Below, one piece after another: positions 23,691 to 36,260 of a DNA stretch of 64,000 nucleotides. The DNA comes from Blasia pusilla (lineage: Eukaryota > Marchantiophyta > Marchantiopsida > Blasiales). The stretch's first letter is position 1. The number at the start of each line of letters is the position of its first letter. Under the pieces are notes generated by a model. It was not told the origin of the DNA. It made no database searches and worked only from the letters and a program-made list of their open reading frames with translations. Position numbers and translations under genes: made by a program. The stretch is taken from positions 38,502,001-38,566,000 of the forward strand of contig CM114273.1 of the NCBI GenBank assembly GCA_050084515.1. The letters are read 5' to 3'.

Positions 23691-25200
23691 CTTGTTGTTG
23701 GTGAGGAGGAAATCCCCAACATCTTCAAGACCGAGGAATACTTTGAAGGAGATGTCGAGACACAAGCAATTGAGGCGGTAGAGATGTCAAAGACAGTAAC
23801 AACAAAAGACAAGTCAATGACGGGATTAAAATCGAAGTACATGAAGTCAAAAACCTAAAAAACCATCCTCTACGCCGCTCGATGGCGGGAGGAATTGATA
23901 GCCTGTTCGAGAAGCTCCTTCTTCTCTTTTACGAAGTCTCGTTTCTTCGGGTCGCCAATCTCCTCATCGACATCCCCCTACGGCAAAATTCGATTTTTGA
24001 ACATCTCTGTGAATGCGGGGTTCTTCACGGGCTTATCTCAGATGTCATTCAACCACAACTCATAGTCCTTAGTCGAATCGAGGCTGGCCTCCTCCAGAAC
24101 TAGCTCAATTCTCACGAGTTTGGCTTGAAGACACTAAATCATCAATTTTCCCAACAACCGCAGTGCATCCCAAAAGGACCATTATCCGCATGAATTCCAA
24201 GAGACCTGAAAGGGCAAACTTGTGAACCGGACCTTGTCTCCGATGTGTCTATGGGGATTCTCGTCCCTCTTTCGTTGCCTTTTGATGATTTCCTTCAACT
24301 CCTTGTAAAAGTTTGGCCTGAGCTCGGGGTTCACCAAGGCGATGTAGCGCTCCATCTTGCTGGCTAGGTACTTGGTCGGTGCCAACACCGCAACCTGTAT
24401 GAAATTTTCCCTCTCATAAGCTGAAACATTCTCCCTATGCTCCAGCTCTAGTGTTGTGCTTCTCTTCACAGCTTGGATTTTTGACTAACACATAATTATA
24501 ACTACTGAATTTTGGGAGATGTATGTGTTTGCCCAAGTCTTTTTCTTAATTTGTGCTCCTTTTGCGAGCATCTCATCCACCAACTCCTCTCCCAGGAATC
24601 CTTTGTATTGCGTAGGGTGCGTTGTAAGCACCTTCTTCACTCGGTCGCATTCGTGGATCGAATGATGTGTCACATTCCCTTCCGACACGATGCTGCAAGG
24701 TACAATACTTGGTTAGAATATTTACCACATGCAACCCGTCAGTTTCCGATAGGTTGCGAAAAGAATTTTAGCCACGATAAAATGTGGATCAAATACTCAA
24801 CCGTCGTCACCAACCGTTTTGGGGTGCAACTGAAGAGATTCACCACCAAGCGTCAAAATGTCTCGGGAAATGGAAAGGCGGTTTGGGAAAACTCGTGAAC
24901 AGGGGACTTTAAAGGATGAAGCGTTGTAAACAAAATCGTAGAATGGAAAAGTGAAATGCCACAAAGCTGGTACTTATATACTTTGGAGCCGTTGGAACTC
25001 GACCGTTGGTGCGACAATGGACCGTTGGTGAGACAAAGGCCGTTGATCGTTGAATTGAGTGCCATTACAATATATGTTTTGCGAGGGTTGTCTGTAACCC
25101 GTTGGAATCCGATGGGATGCGACAACAACGGCGGGGCGTTACGCCCCAGACTCCCTGTGCAACCCCGACGGAATCCTCTAATGAGGGGTTGGATGAGAAA
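23690..25200 (-). mobile_element. Rearranged partial copy (C) of the MULE-like element's minus-strand gene
   Basis: The minus strand at 24690-23875 encodes the exon-3 protein of the large element: SEGNVTHHSIHECDRVKKVL, LAKGAQIKKKTWAN, NPELRPNFYKELKEIIKRQ and later fragments ending RMVF. Copies at 46140-45200 and 53277-52300 carry the same series. The next portion of the gene (EEEIPNIFKTEEYFEGD ... TKDKSMTGLKSK) is on the plus strand at about 23695-23850. Part of this copy is therefore inverted. A diverged palindrome unit occurs near 24755, and promoter-like sequence of the element extends to about 25200. It is a relic with several stops. Confidence 0.75.
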
Positions 25201-26186
25201 CCCCTCATTAGAACAAACGGGATCGGAATGTCATTATACCCTTAATTAGAACAAACACGTCGGGAACACTCCCCTTGCGTTTAAGTGAATAGATGGAGGG
25301 TTTGAGCGCTAGGGTTTGAACCTTCGTCTCCTCCCGGTGTCTGTTGACTCTGTTCTCGACAGGATTTTTTTGGGGTATGGTGAGAATGTAGCGCTTGCTA
25401 GAGAGCTCCGTATGCTCGCACCACACCTTCGAGGTAGCGGAAGTTTCGTGCGCCCTCGCATGGAAGCGGTGGATGGTTTTTAGGTCAGGGTCTTGTAGTG
25501 ACATTTACTCTGTACACGCATTGTCGTGTGTTGCTGGGATGGTGGCTCATGGTTCTACCTTCAGACTTTGGGAATAAGGGGAAGAATTGACTGCGCAGAC
25601 TACTTACCATCTGAGCTTCAGGTACTGACTGCAATCTGCTCGAAACGGCCCGGCCTGCTCGTTCTTTGAGTGATATTTGCGGAGCTGAGTTAGGATCGGC
25701 ACAGTTTTCGCTGTGAATCCAAGGACGGGGGTGGGGGTGGGGGTGGGCGCATACTTTGGTCGGGATACGGTGTTTCTCAGGTCTGTTTCTTGTTGGATTG
25801 CAGAAGTTTGTCAACAGATTTTGATGCCGAGGAACTGCACATAGGTGGTTGTGTTTTGGTTTTCTCTCCCGAGACAGCGGACTGGTTGATTCCGTTTTGC
25901 ACGACGGTTTGAAATTCATCATCAATGCGAATTTCGGAAGCACGTTTGCAGGGCTGCTGAATTTTTCTCTTGCGAAATTTATGTTCTGAATCCAAGGATC
26001 CACCAGATGGACGAGGAGGCTCGCTACAGTCGCGTGTCTTGAAAAGGGAGGAGTGGAATCCTTGAGTGCCGCTAGTCAGATTTCGAATTTGGAACGCGGT
26101 CCAGTGTGGATTAAACCTTGCTTTAGCTTAGAGCGCTATCCTCTCTCTTTGGGTTCTAAAGGGTTGAGGGATCCGCGCGTTTTCGA
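25201..26186 (+). promoter_or_regulatory. Upstream region and 5' leader of the PRPP synthetase gene
   Basis: This is the only space between the MULE-like remnant and the start codon at 26187, so the promoter must lie largely here. Composition becomes GC-richer towards the gene. A short G-rich run (GGGGGTGGGGGTGGGGGTGG) lies near 25729. No TATA box is convincing. The long minus-strand open frame here (26003-25485) shows no protein features. Confidence 0.4.
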
Positions 26187-29100
26187 ATGGCAATTAGCAG
26201 TATGGTGGGGCTAGGGTGTGGCAGGAGTATCACTGCCGTGGGACGTTCCGCTTCGGATTTTTTTGGCGATACGCACGGCGATCCTCGCTGGAGGAATGGC
26301 AATTTACTCTCGATTGCCAGCACAGCTCCCACAAGCTGGCCCTGTTCGCCCGCTCGACCTCGGTGTACTAACGCCTCATCTGTTTCATGGAATGGAAAGC
26401 CCCTGGTGCCAGCCATTACGGGCCCAGGCAACTTTAACAGCAATGGTTCAGCTTTAGGTTCTAGATCATTGCGAGAGTACGAGTTTTGCGAGTCGCGATC
26501 TAGCAGTCGCCTGCGCATTTTCTCGGGCACGGCCAACGAGCAGCTGGCTCAGGTATGTATAATTCGGCGTCTACTCCGGGGATTTTTGCTGTTGAGAAAT
26601 TGGTTTGATTCTCCGATTGGGCAAGTTTTGGACTAAGGCAATCTTTAGCTCAGCCTGTGGGTTCTCCGTCATGGTGGACAGGAAATCGCATGCTACATGG
26701 GCCTCAATTTGGGAAAGGTGAGAATTAAAAGATTTGCCGATGGAGAAATTTACGTTCAACTGCAGGAGAGTGTCAGAGGTTGCGACGTATTCCTGGTGCA
26801 GCCCACTTGTCCTCCCGCCAATGAAAACTTAATGGAGTTGCTGGTCATGATCGATGCTTGCCGCCGAGCTTCAGCAAAGACAATAACAGCTGTCATTCCT
26901 TACTTCGGATATGCCCGAGCCGACCGCAAGGTATGCTCAGTGTGTGGTCAACGATAGAACTCTCGGCATGGGACCTTTACCACACTTTTTTCCAAGGTGG
27001 CTTACTTTCTGTATTCCGTATGTGTAATCCGTGTTGTTCTCCCGGTCATTGACAGACTCAAGGTAGAGAATCAATCGCCGCTAAGCTAGTTGCAAATCTT
27101 ATCACCGAGGCTGGTGCGAATCGTGTATTGGCATGTGATCTTCACTCGGGCCAGTCAATGGGCTACTTCGACATTCCAGTTGACCATGTTTACGGACAGG
27201 TATATTGAATGGTGTATATGTCAAGACAATAGTTGAGATTTGAATTTCTTTAGAACTGGGTAACCGTGGTCGGGAAAAGGCTGGGAGACTTTCTGGGGAG
27301 ACTTGAAGGCAGGGATTTGTTCCGGAGGTGGGAGAGTAGGCTACTGAGATCTGATTTATTTTTTAAAATGAGGAGCTGGACTTTGAGGGATTCTTTTTCC
27401 CAAATAATGAAGAAGAGGTGTGGATTTCTTTTCAAAATAGGGGGATGGGATCTTTTTCCCCCAAACCAAGGAGTTGTGGTAGAGGTTTTCCAAATGAAGA
27501 CGAGGGATATGGGGTGGGATTTTAGCATGAGGAGGGGATTTGGAATCAAAGAGTGGAAAAAGCGCGAGAATGGTTTCTCAAAGTGGGGGGGGCAAAGGGA
27601 ATTTTTCTTTCATTGTGCATCGTACAGGTATGCCAACTATTCTTGTGAAAATATCAGTTCATGTCATCTGTCAAAGTGTGATGCCTTGTTTTTTGTTTGA
27701 CATATGTGTCAAGGAGCACTGACAAAGGGCTTGGTATCTTTGTGGAATCTCAGATCATTAGCAAATAGCTAAGATCTTGCTTGCATGAAAACTTGTCATT
27801 TTGCCCTAGAAGTTGTGTGAGTTCACAAGCAAGTTTCAATGAAGCTCCTCTGTGTGCCTAGTTGGTAGATGATTTCTTTCAAGCATTGGAGTCCTGAATC
27901 TCTGTTCTGATTATTCTCTTCTGGATGATTTTTGGCTTGCAGCCTGTAATCTTGGACTACCTTGCGAGCAAGATGATTTCTGCAGATGACTTGGTAGTGG
28001 TGTCTCCTGATGTGGGTGGTGTTGCTAGAGCCCGAGCATTTGCCAAGAAATTGTCTGATGCACCTCTTGCTATTGTAGACAAGCGGCGTCAAGGACACAA
28101 CATATCTGAGGTAAGATCTTGACTTCTAGTAGGCTTTGTTGCTGGTAGTTTTAGGTGGAACACGCATCTATACCATCGTGGCCTTCACTGATGTAGGAAA
28201 CCTTCTTCCTTGGGATGGTTTTTTACTTCTCTTGAATGGACCTCGAAGGTTTTGTGACCATTGACATCTTTTAGTGGGCTAAGGAGACTTAGCCAGGCTT
28301 TCTACTTAGCCTCTCCAATTCAATTCCTTGAAACCCAGTAAAGACTATAGCCAGGAAAACGGTAGCTATTAAAGTGTAAACTGCTTGTTGTTTTAAACCT
28401 GTGAGAACTACATGAGCCAATCAATTAATCTCTGTTAAGTATTCATAAGATGCATGCTGTGAACTCTGAAGCTGGAAGTAAGTTGTTACACGTAACTGAA
28501 ACTTTGTACAGTCTCATTTCTCACAGCATTCGGTTTTACATAACTGAATCACCTATGTTGGTTGTGGGCTGAGATGTTTTTCGTGATTTGATTGTGGCAG
28601 GTCATGAACCTGATTGGTGATGTTAGGGGGAAAGTAGCTGTGATGGTTGATGACATGATTGACACAGCTGGTACGTCGAGAAGGCTTGGGTTGGAGTTGA
28701 GCATTATGGCAACGTATCTGTAGTTGTGTAGTAGCTCAATTCCGTAGAAAGTATGTCCGTAGAAAGTATGTCACTTCCAGGGCAGTGTGGCCATGGGAGA
28801 TGATGGATGATGGCTGTTAATGCATGAAAGTAGCTTAGGATGAAATTTCAGGACAGAAAGTACTGACACTCTGGAACAAATCATCTGTGTGTTGTAGGGA
28901 CCATTGCAAATGGTGCCGCTCTTCTCCATCAGGAAGGTGCCCGGGAAGTATATGCATGCTGCACACATGCTGTTTTCAGGTAACTACAGTTTAATCGCTG
29001 TGCTATCTGAGAAGAGGAGGTACTGCTCCAAAGTAATGATTGTATGGAGAAAAGAAGTGAAAGGTCCTTGTCTACTGAGTTTTTAATCGGAAGAGCTCAA

Positions 29101-29331
29101 AATGCTCAATCAATACACAATTTGACTTGCTATTGGTTTGCTCTGTGCAGTCCTCCTGCCATCGAACGTCTATCAGGAGGACTCTTTCAGGAAGTAATCA
29201 TCACCAACACCATACCTGTCCAAGAGCAAAACTATTTCCCACAGTTAACTGTATTGTCTGTTGCTAATCTTCTCGGTGAAACTATATGGCGGGTTCATGA
29301 CGATTCGTCTGTGAGCAGCATTTTCCGATGA
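26187..29331 (+). CDS. PRS: Ribose-phosphate pyrophosphokinase (PRPP synthetase), plastid type, 7 exons
   Basis: Seven exons join in frame with GT-AG introns: 26187-26552, 26682-26930, 27056-27199, 27943-28110, 28601-28670, 28898-28979 and 29151-29331. The product is about 419 aa, close to the ~400 aa of plant plastid forms. The enzyme makes PRPP from ribose-5-phosphate and ATP for purine, pyrimidine, NAD, His and Trp synthesis. Exon 1 (122 aa) is Ser/Arg-rich and reads as a chloroplast transit peptide before [10 protein letters not shown]. Catalytic-core motifs are intact: [37 protein letters not shown], the ribose-phosphate signature [25 protein letters not shown], and the PRPP loop [12 protein letters not shown] (split by intron 5). 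It resembles phosphate-dependent class I PRS1/PRS2. It appears functional. Confidence 0.95.
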
Positions 29332-31394
29332 GGCCGTAAAAAGTTGTGGCTGGGTGTCATTCGCCACTGGCTCACTCCTCATGGGTCAGCCGAGCTCATA
29401 TCTTGCTGTGATGAATGGTGGGGTATGTTTTGTAGTTTATACTGATTTTTCACAATTTTTGAGACTGGGTAGAGATATCAATAGGCAGGAGCATACTGAA
29501 ATCAGTAATACCAAAGAAAACACAGTTTTGCAGGATAGGTGTGTTTGCCCTAGGTCTTGCTCATCAGTTTGTCCAACCAGCACCGAAGTGCCTGCCTTTG
29601 ATTATGTGAAAGCTTTGTAAGGTTGGTTTGTGTACTTACTCCTCTGGAGGAGTAATGAAAGTGTGTTGGTACGCAAGTTCAGAAAGGCTCAAAAGGTTAT
29701 CACTCCAGAAGAACTTCTTAGTATTGTCATTGGAAGCTGTATTTGTTTTGTGACTTTAATCCTGGGCTTGTTTGTCTTGGGTCCAAAGAACGGTTAGATG
29801 GTGTTCATTGGCCTCAAATGTGCATCGGCAGCTGGGCAGGGTTGTGATACAGTGTGTCTTTGATGAAGGATGATTGGTAGTTGAGTCGTTGCCAGGCCAC
29901 ACAAGTGTAAGTGAAGGAGATTTTTGTTTACTCATTTAAGGTAGTGGAGGATGAAGATTTTGTCCTCATCATAGGATTTGTATGTGCTCTGAATAGCCAG
30001 GCACTTAAATCTATCACAGTACTAGGGATCTAAGGGCCAAGGGTTCGCCTGCATGCTTCCAAAGCTTCTGGGACCATTTGAAGCAGTGTCATTGATCATG
30101 TGGGACCATTCTAGCACCTGCAGTATTTATCTCTTGAACACTTCTGAGTCGTCAGTTTCACAGGGCATATATGCTCCAGGTTTGAACAGTTGTAGGGTCT
30201 GATGCGGGTTTGCGTGTACCTGCGGCAGCACCTTCTCTCTCAAGAAAAGTGTTGGTGGAAAGTCGTCAGCACGGGGTTGGAAGAAGCGTACCGATGATCA
30301 AAAATGTAATTCACACTGGTCACCTGAATCCATACGGGATATTTTTGCATATTCAGCAGGTCCTTGTTTGTATCGGGGAATTAGAGTCTCATGGTCAGGG
30401 AAGATACATCGGAGTGAGGATCAAGAAAATCATGTCCATGGCAGGCGTGGGTTTTTAAACTTGCACCATAGAACAAAGCAATTCATACGCGATTGTGTAT
30501 GAGTGCAAGGCTATGGTCAGATGAGGCTTTGCAGAGCGATTCAGTGTCCGACCCAATGGATATGAGGCTTTTGCATATCCAGCAAGCCCATGAATGTATC
30601 TGTAAATCAGTGGGGTGGCAAAGTCCTGGGTCCGCTTCAATATGGTCAGGCACTATCCAGAGTTGTAGGGTGGTTTTTAGAGCTAATTTGTTTGCTCAGC
30701 ATGACCAGACAAGGAAAGGTGATGCGAGAAGTTTCTTAGGTGTGGTGCAGAAATTTCTTTGGTGTGAGCTTAGAACAACACGGGTGGATGTGAATATTGG
30801 AATTTAAAGTGGATATAGCGACAACTCCGAGATCGTGAGATCGTAGTTATGAGACCATTGTTGCTAGTAGGTGTTAGAAGGGATTGAACTTAATCGGGAG
30901 CGAACTTGAGGCATTATCGTCAATTCGAATGTCATGAGTGGAAGCGGATGCGGGCGTGTTTCACATGTCACTTGGTGCTTTGTGATGGATCGGGAGGAAA
31001 CTGCATGTTGGAATGTTTAAGACTCAAAAACTTGCATAGCCCTCTTAATTGGGATGTTGAAGACTCAGAAACTTGCATAGCCCTAATAACGATGTTTTCT
31101 ATCACATTTATGCCCAGCGCAGTCGTCCAGCTGTCGTAATGTTTCGTCTCGCTCTCTATGCACACACCTGGCTGGATTTGGACCAATCCCCATCGAACCC
31201 CGAGCTATTCCATTCAATCGATTCTGCAGGTGGTAAGGTGAGCTTTGAGTAGTCATGCGTACAGAAAATTATCTCCTATTTCCAACGAGTAGATGCAGCC
31301 ATTAATAGAACATTTCTTTTCCGTCAGCGGGAGTGAGATAGATGAGCGAAACTCGGTTGACGTGAAGTTTTGGATTTCAAGCTTTTTATGTCAA
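29332..31394 (+). other. 3' UTR and downstream intergenic DNA of the PRPP synthetase gene
   Basis: The first few hundred bases are probably 3' UTR. Beyond that, short open frames lack motifs. Two loosely similar stretches (around 30335-30420 and 30560-30660, both with TTGCATAT-CAGCA) and a ~45-bp near-repeat (about 31018-31087, AACTTGCATAGCCCT twice) suggest small local duplications. Confidence 0.4.
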
Positions 31395-31790
31395 CTACAC
31401 ATTGCCGCGCGGTGATGTGCACAGAGGAGTGTTCCTTCTGCTGGCAGTGGCCTTTTGGAGCGAATGGATCCGAGACGCAAGTCCTAATCCCGTGAGACGC
31501 GGGACGAGCATTGCTAGGTCGTGCTTAGTCTTGCTGATTTCCCGATCGTAATCGTTTCTCCAATTCGCCCAAGTTTGCCTCATGTGCGCCAATTGCTCAG
31601 AAGCAGTGTTCATCTCTTTCTGATATGCAGGCCTCTGCGCCAGGCCACAGCGCCCATTGATATGCACTGCCAGCGGCGTCACTTCTGTGTGCTTCTTGGT
31701 TGATCCAGGCGCGCAGTGGAGCTGCTCCCTCAGTGGCTCTCTTATGTGATCCATTCTCTGCTGATTAAACTGCGACATCGGCGTAGACAT
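31395..31790 (-). CDS. Hypothetical 131-aa protein, single exon
   Basis: This ATG-to-TAG frame has balanced, gene-like codon use compared with the AT-rich surroundings. The protein begins MSTPMSQFNQQRMDHI. It is basic and polar, with a likely helical segment (EMNTASEQLAHMRQTWANWR and DYDREISKTKHDLAML) and a Ser/Arg-rich tail. I see no signal peptide, membrane span or known motif. The minus-strand sequence upstream (to ~32450) is also GC-richer and could be its leader. I do not recognise a family; it may be a lineage-specific small protein or a chance frame. Confidence 0.45.
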   Translation of the reverse strand: MSTPMSQFNQQRMDHIREPLREQLHCAPGSTKKHTEVTPLAVHINGRCGLAQRPAYQKEMNTASEQLAHMRQTWANWRNDYDREISKTKHDLAMLVPRLTGLGLASRIHSLQKATASRRNTPLCTSPRGNV

Positions 31791-33560
31791 CTTGCGAGGA
31801 AGATCTTGTCAGACTGAAGCAGCTCTTGCCGAACAGACGTGATTCTTTCTTTGTCCGGACGAAGAGCATACGACCGAATTGTTCCGAGGGCTATAGATCG
31901 GGATGTCGCTCTTGATCGAGTTCTCTGATATGCATGGAATTTCTCTCAGGAGCACACAAAAAACCATGACAAGAAAACCACGTCTCTTTTGTGCACACTC
32001 TTGTGTTCGTCTGCTGCAGAGGTGTCGCCTTCTGAGTCCCTCCCAATGAATCAGATCGCGCTCCGTGCACCGGAGAGCAATAGAGACGGAACTCAATTCC
32101 AGAGATGATTGAATGCGGAGTCGGTCAACAGAACTTTGCTAGTTCCATTGTTTTGCTTCCACTGTCTCGCGAGTTCGCGATGGAGGAGGTCGTTCTAGTG
32201 AATCGGATCGCACTCTTGGAGAATGTACGCAATCCAGTTGGAGTCGCCTGAGGCACCGGTATCGGTGCGACGCGAGAGTGGCGTGGCAGTAGCAATTCTT
32301 CGTATCATTTCGGGAAGATCTAGAGGGATGCCTTCTAGCGTTACGCATCTCGTTCGATCTGCACCAATGCTCGGAAAGAACCGGCATTCTTTGTAAAAGC
32401 AGCCGGTTGAGAATGAGTGATTTCCGATTCAAGTCTGGAACCTTAGGAAATTTCCCGACGTGAAAAGCAGGTTTTCTTTGTTAAATAAAAAAAAAACCGG
32501 CTACCATGGTGAAATTTCCGATTACTTTGATCTTTCTCTCGGAGCACTGATCTGCACTCTCTGGAGTCTCCTCCACGCCCTTCTTCGCGTGGAGAGTGGC
32601 TATGCGAAGGCTAGATGTTGTTCACCATTCTAAGGGACTTATCTATCCCATGACCCCGTTTCCGAATTCCGGCTGAAACCGTCGGCCAGTCGCCGGTTTC
32701 ATGGCAGGGAGGGGGGGCACAGACGAAAACTTGAAGAAGGTACCCAAAGAAATGTGACGACCCCGTAAAATGATCTCAGCCTTAGGGTTGGTATAATCTG
32801 GACTAACCGGCAGCCTCGGTGAGCCAAGCTGGCCCATGAGATAAGGCCCCAAGGACCCGGACCCAGGTTCTGGATCTTGGCTGATCCGACGAACGGGATC
32901 AATGGGACTTGAATAGAGAGTTCGTTAGTCAGCGCGCAAGTCCCTCCGACTTTGTTACCACCCGGCGAGAAGGAAATAATATTTTTCTTGCGGTTGCTAT
33001 ACTGCGATCGTAGCGCCCCCAATTGCGATTGGGCACGCAACTAGCCGCATGGGATTGGGTCCTAATTTATAACAAATTCAAAGGTTGTTCTTTTGCGATA
33101 GTTTACTAATCGAGTAAGGAAGTAATTATTTATTTATCATTTTTATGTTTCTTATGTAGAGATAATTTAAATTATCCATCGTTATTAGGGCTCCTATTAT
33201 TAGGTCATGTTTATCGGTTCTTTCTCTCCTCCTACCACTCGGGTGTTAAGTTGATTTGGAGTGCAGAGGTTGCAGAATACAAGTTATTTCATATTATCCA
33301 ACAATGATGTGAATTGAGATGTGAACCTAAATAAGGACAGAGTCAATATTATTATTTGACCACTGTAAAAATTTGACAGGCTTAGGAGAGAGCCGTGTTA
33401 CTCCGTTCATGCCATATTAGTAATGGCATCAACTCCATTTTCGTCCATCACACGTCGGCAAGGCCGTGTTCATTTTTTTTCTCATATAAAATTAAAAAAA
33501 CCAGGGCCCCATATTGGTTTTAAAATTGATGATTCCATAAAATTTATAAATTCCATGTTG
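31791..33560. other. Mixed intergenic DNA, nothing recognised
   Basis: GC-richer DNA to about 33050 carries several unconvincing minus-strand open frames. AT-rich DNA follows. No RNA gene or repeat was identified. Confidence 0.4.
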
Positions 33561-33563
33561 GTA

Positions 33564-33621
33564 GATAATATAATCTTAATTATTATGGGTACTCTCCCAT
33601 AATAATTAAGATTACATTATC
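33564..33621. repeat. Fold-back inverted repeat, 26-nt arms
   Basis: The arm ending TAATCTTAATTATTATGGG (33564-33589) is repeated in inverse orientation at 33596-33621 with one mismatch, across a six-base spacer (TACTCT). Confidence 0.9.
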
Positions 33622-34600
33622 CCACTTTCTCATTACGAGGGGGAGGTAGGCTAGGGCACACAAAAATCTCATACACCTTCTTATCTTCTTATTATGCTAT
33701 TCCATTCCCTCCTTACCTCACTTTTACATTTAGTTAAGTTAGGAGGGGCCACACTAGATATTACATGCCCAACTATGATCCACCATTGGATTTTGAATAA
33801 TCTCCTCCCATCTATGACACTTGGATTGACAATTGGGCAATATGTCATGTTAAGGCCTTTCTACTTATTGAGCTACTCCACTACCTCACTTTTATTTTAT
33901 ATTATAAGGGCCATTTTACTTAAATTTTTTTTCCCTACAAGATATCCTAAGTGGATTAGGGATTATTGTGGTACTCCATCTCCTTTGGTGCTACCTAAAA
34001 TCATGGCATGGCTATTCTGGTAAACTTTAAATCTTAGATCTTCATATGTATTACCCTACTTCCCTAGTCTTCATTGTCTTGATATTTTTAATTTTTATCA
34101 TTTTGATTTGATCCTCGTAAGAATGCAATCAAACTAGTTTTTAGCGATGTTGAAATAAATATTTTTAGAGAGGATGAAACAAGAAAAAATGATAAATTTT
34201 AACCAATGGGGGACTTTTGAAAGAAAATTTTGCCGTTTACTTTTCAACACAAGATGAGAAGAGAGAAAGTGATAATTGGTTCAAGAGGGGCATAATTTTT
34301 AAATTTTTTATAAATGATGTAGAGTTCACCAAGAATGGAGGTGATACATGGCTACTTCAACATCAATATGCTCTTGATAAGCTTTCTTTGAGTTTGGCAA
34401 CATGCAAGCTTATCTGCCATTGGACTAGAGTATGAAGCTCAGAGAAGAAAAAGGTGATGTGATAAGTAATACCAACATGTATTGTGCTATGGTTGATAGC
34501 TTAATCTTTTTGACTATCACAAAGAAGAATCTCAATTATGCATTTTTTTAAAAGCTAGTTTATGCAATAGCTACACAAGCCCTATTTTGATGGAGTGTGG
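33622..34600. other. AT-rich DNA, nothing recognised
   Basis: Frames at 33694-34023 and 34217-34435 have no recognisable domains. They may be remains of mobile elements next to the copia fragment that follows. Confidence 0.35.
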
Positions 34601-35170
34601 TGGATCTTGAGGTACTTACAATTCACTTTGGACTTCAATACTCATTCTTTGACCCTTTGAAGTTACACACATATATACTCATATAGATTGGGTAAGGAGT
34701 GCTGTGATATAATATCCACTTTCGGGATATGTCTTCAGATTTGGAATTGTTGCATGAAGTTGGGTTTCAAAGAAACATCCAATGTTTGCCTTATTATCAA
34801 TAGAAGATGAATACAAAAGAGCAAAAATGGCAACTTGCAAATAAATTTGAATCAATTGTCTCCTTATTGATATAAGCATGGAATGTTCAGATCCAACCGT
34901 CATATGTATATATAACATTTATTTGGTAAACAATCTAATGTTTCATGTAGGGAAAAAACACATTGAGATGCATTATCATTTGGTTAGAGAGAAAGTCTTA
35001 GCATATGACATAGAGCACACATGTGTGAGCTTAGATCAACAATTAGCTAACATCTTCACCTAGGCACTATCCGGAGATAAGTTTGATTTCTTTAGATTCG
35101 ACTTAGGTGTAACGGATAAAGGGTTGACCTTGAGAAAGATTGTGATAAATGCCCAACCTTAAGATACTTC
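34600..35170 (+). mobile_element. Degenerate Ty1/copia RNase H tail
   Basis: The plus strand encodes a decayed copia RNase H end: NNLMFHVGKKHIEMHYHLV, then REKVLAYDIEHTCVSLDQQ and LANIFT, followed by GDKFDFFRFDLGV. These match the RNase H tails at 448-654 and 61154-61380. Stops interrupt the upstream part. No LTR follows clearly. Confidence 0.65.
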
Positions 35171-35259
35171 ATGTAGTTTAGTATAATTATATTTAGAGTG
35201 ACAAGTTAGAAAGTGAGACGAGTATATTCAAGTGACATGAGTGCATATGTCAACATCTA

Positions 35260-36260
35260 GGATAATATGATAAGCCATTTTTTGGGATTCTAGGGGAAAC
35301 ACTCATTGCCCCTAAATTTAAGGGATACACAACATCTCTCCCAAAGTAGAATATCATAAGGACTTGGGTTCCTTACTACCAATTCCTTATGTAGATCTTT
35401 TACATCCTCTCAACACATTCCCATTCTATCTTTTGATAACCAAAGCCTTACAGTTGGGTGTTATATAAAACCTTAGGTGGGAATTTGTTCAAATCGTATT
35501 TTCTTACAAGAAGATATCATCTGCACACAATAAAACCACCAACTAAATCACCAAGCTTTAGACTTTTACTTTCAGACTTTTCCAACCACCTTTCAATATC
35601 ATCTATGAGAAGTTTAAATGTGATAAGAAAGTGAGGGAAATAGGGAATAACCCCAATGATGCTTAAGATCTCTTATATTTATGAATCTTTGATTTTAGTT
35701 CACACAAATTTCTACAATATAGTCATAATTTTAAGAAGGTTCCATGGAACATCCATTTGTTGTAAACTACTGCAAAAGAAGCTTACGAGGCACCCTATCA
35801 AAATATTTTTGGAAATTGATGAAGCTAGAAAATAAAACTTTCCCATTGCCTTTGGATTTCTCCACTAAAACACGCAACACCAAGATATCACAATAATATT
35901 GTATGTTAGGAAAAAGTCATATTGTATCTAACATCTCTTTTAAGATACTTCGGTCCATGTACTCAACTTTGCCTTTACTTCTTTTGAGAAAAAGCTTAGC
36001 AAAAAGACTTCCCACCCCAAATCTTTTCTTCTTGATTTGTGGATTGGAAGGATCTCATGTAGTTTCCAAGTATTCAGAAAAATCATTGATACAAATATCT
36101 TCTAATGGTTTTTTAAGGAGAGGCTTAAGAGAAGTTCTATCAAGAGACCGTTCAAATTCTCACATTTTCCGTTTGCTAGTTTCTTAAGATGATTCATGAC
36201 CTCTTCTTCAAAAAATTGCTATGGTTTGCCTACATGTTGGATAATCAATATAGCATATGG
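35260..36260 (-). mobile_element. Degenerate LINE (non-LTR) reverse transcriptase
   Basis: Translated on the minus strand, fragments follow LINE reverse-transcriptase order. First is EEVMNHLKKLANGKCENLNG (near 36210-36150), like the I-x-x-L-K-x-GKA-x-G-x-DG block. Next is SKGNGKVLFSSFINFQKYFD and RVPRKLL (near 35850-35785), the F-x-DF-x-KAFD-x-VPR motif. Degraded downstream pieces follow. Many stops and shifts show a very old, inactive copy. The endonuclease region and tail are not identified. Confidence 0.5.

Noticed and set aside
25485-26003. 172-aa minus-strand ORF upstream of the PRPP synthetase gene
   Set aside because: No motif, low-complexity His/Pro runs from the G-rich tract, and it overlaps the presumed PRS promoter.
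26218-26457. Second-frame ORF within PRS exon 1
   Set aside because: Shadow of the transit-peptide coding frame.
27266-27700. 144-aa ORF
   Set aside because: It falls inside PRS intron 3, bounded by clear splice sites that join exons in frame.
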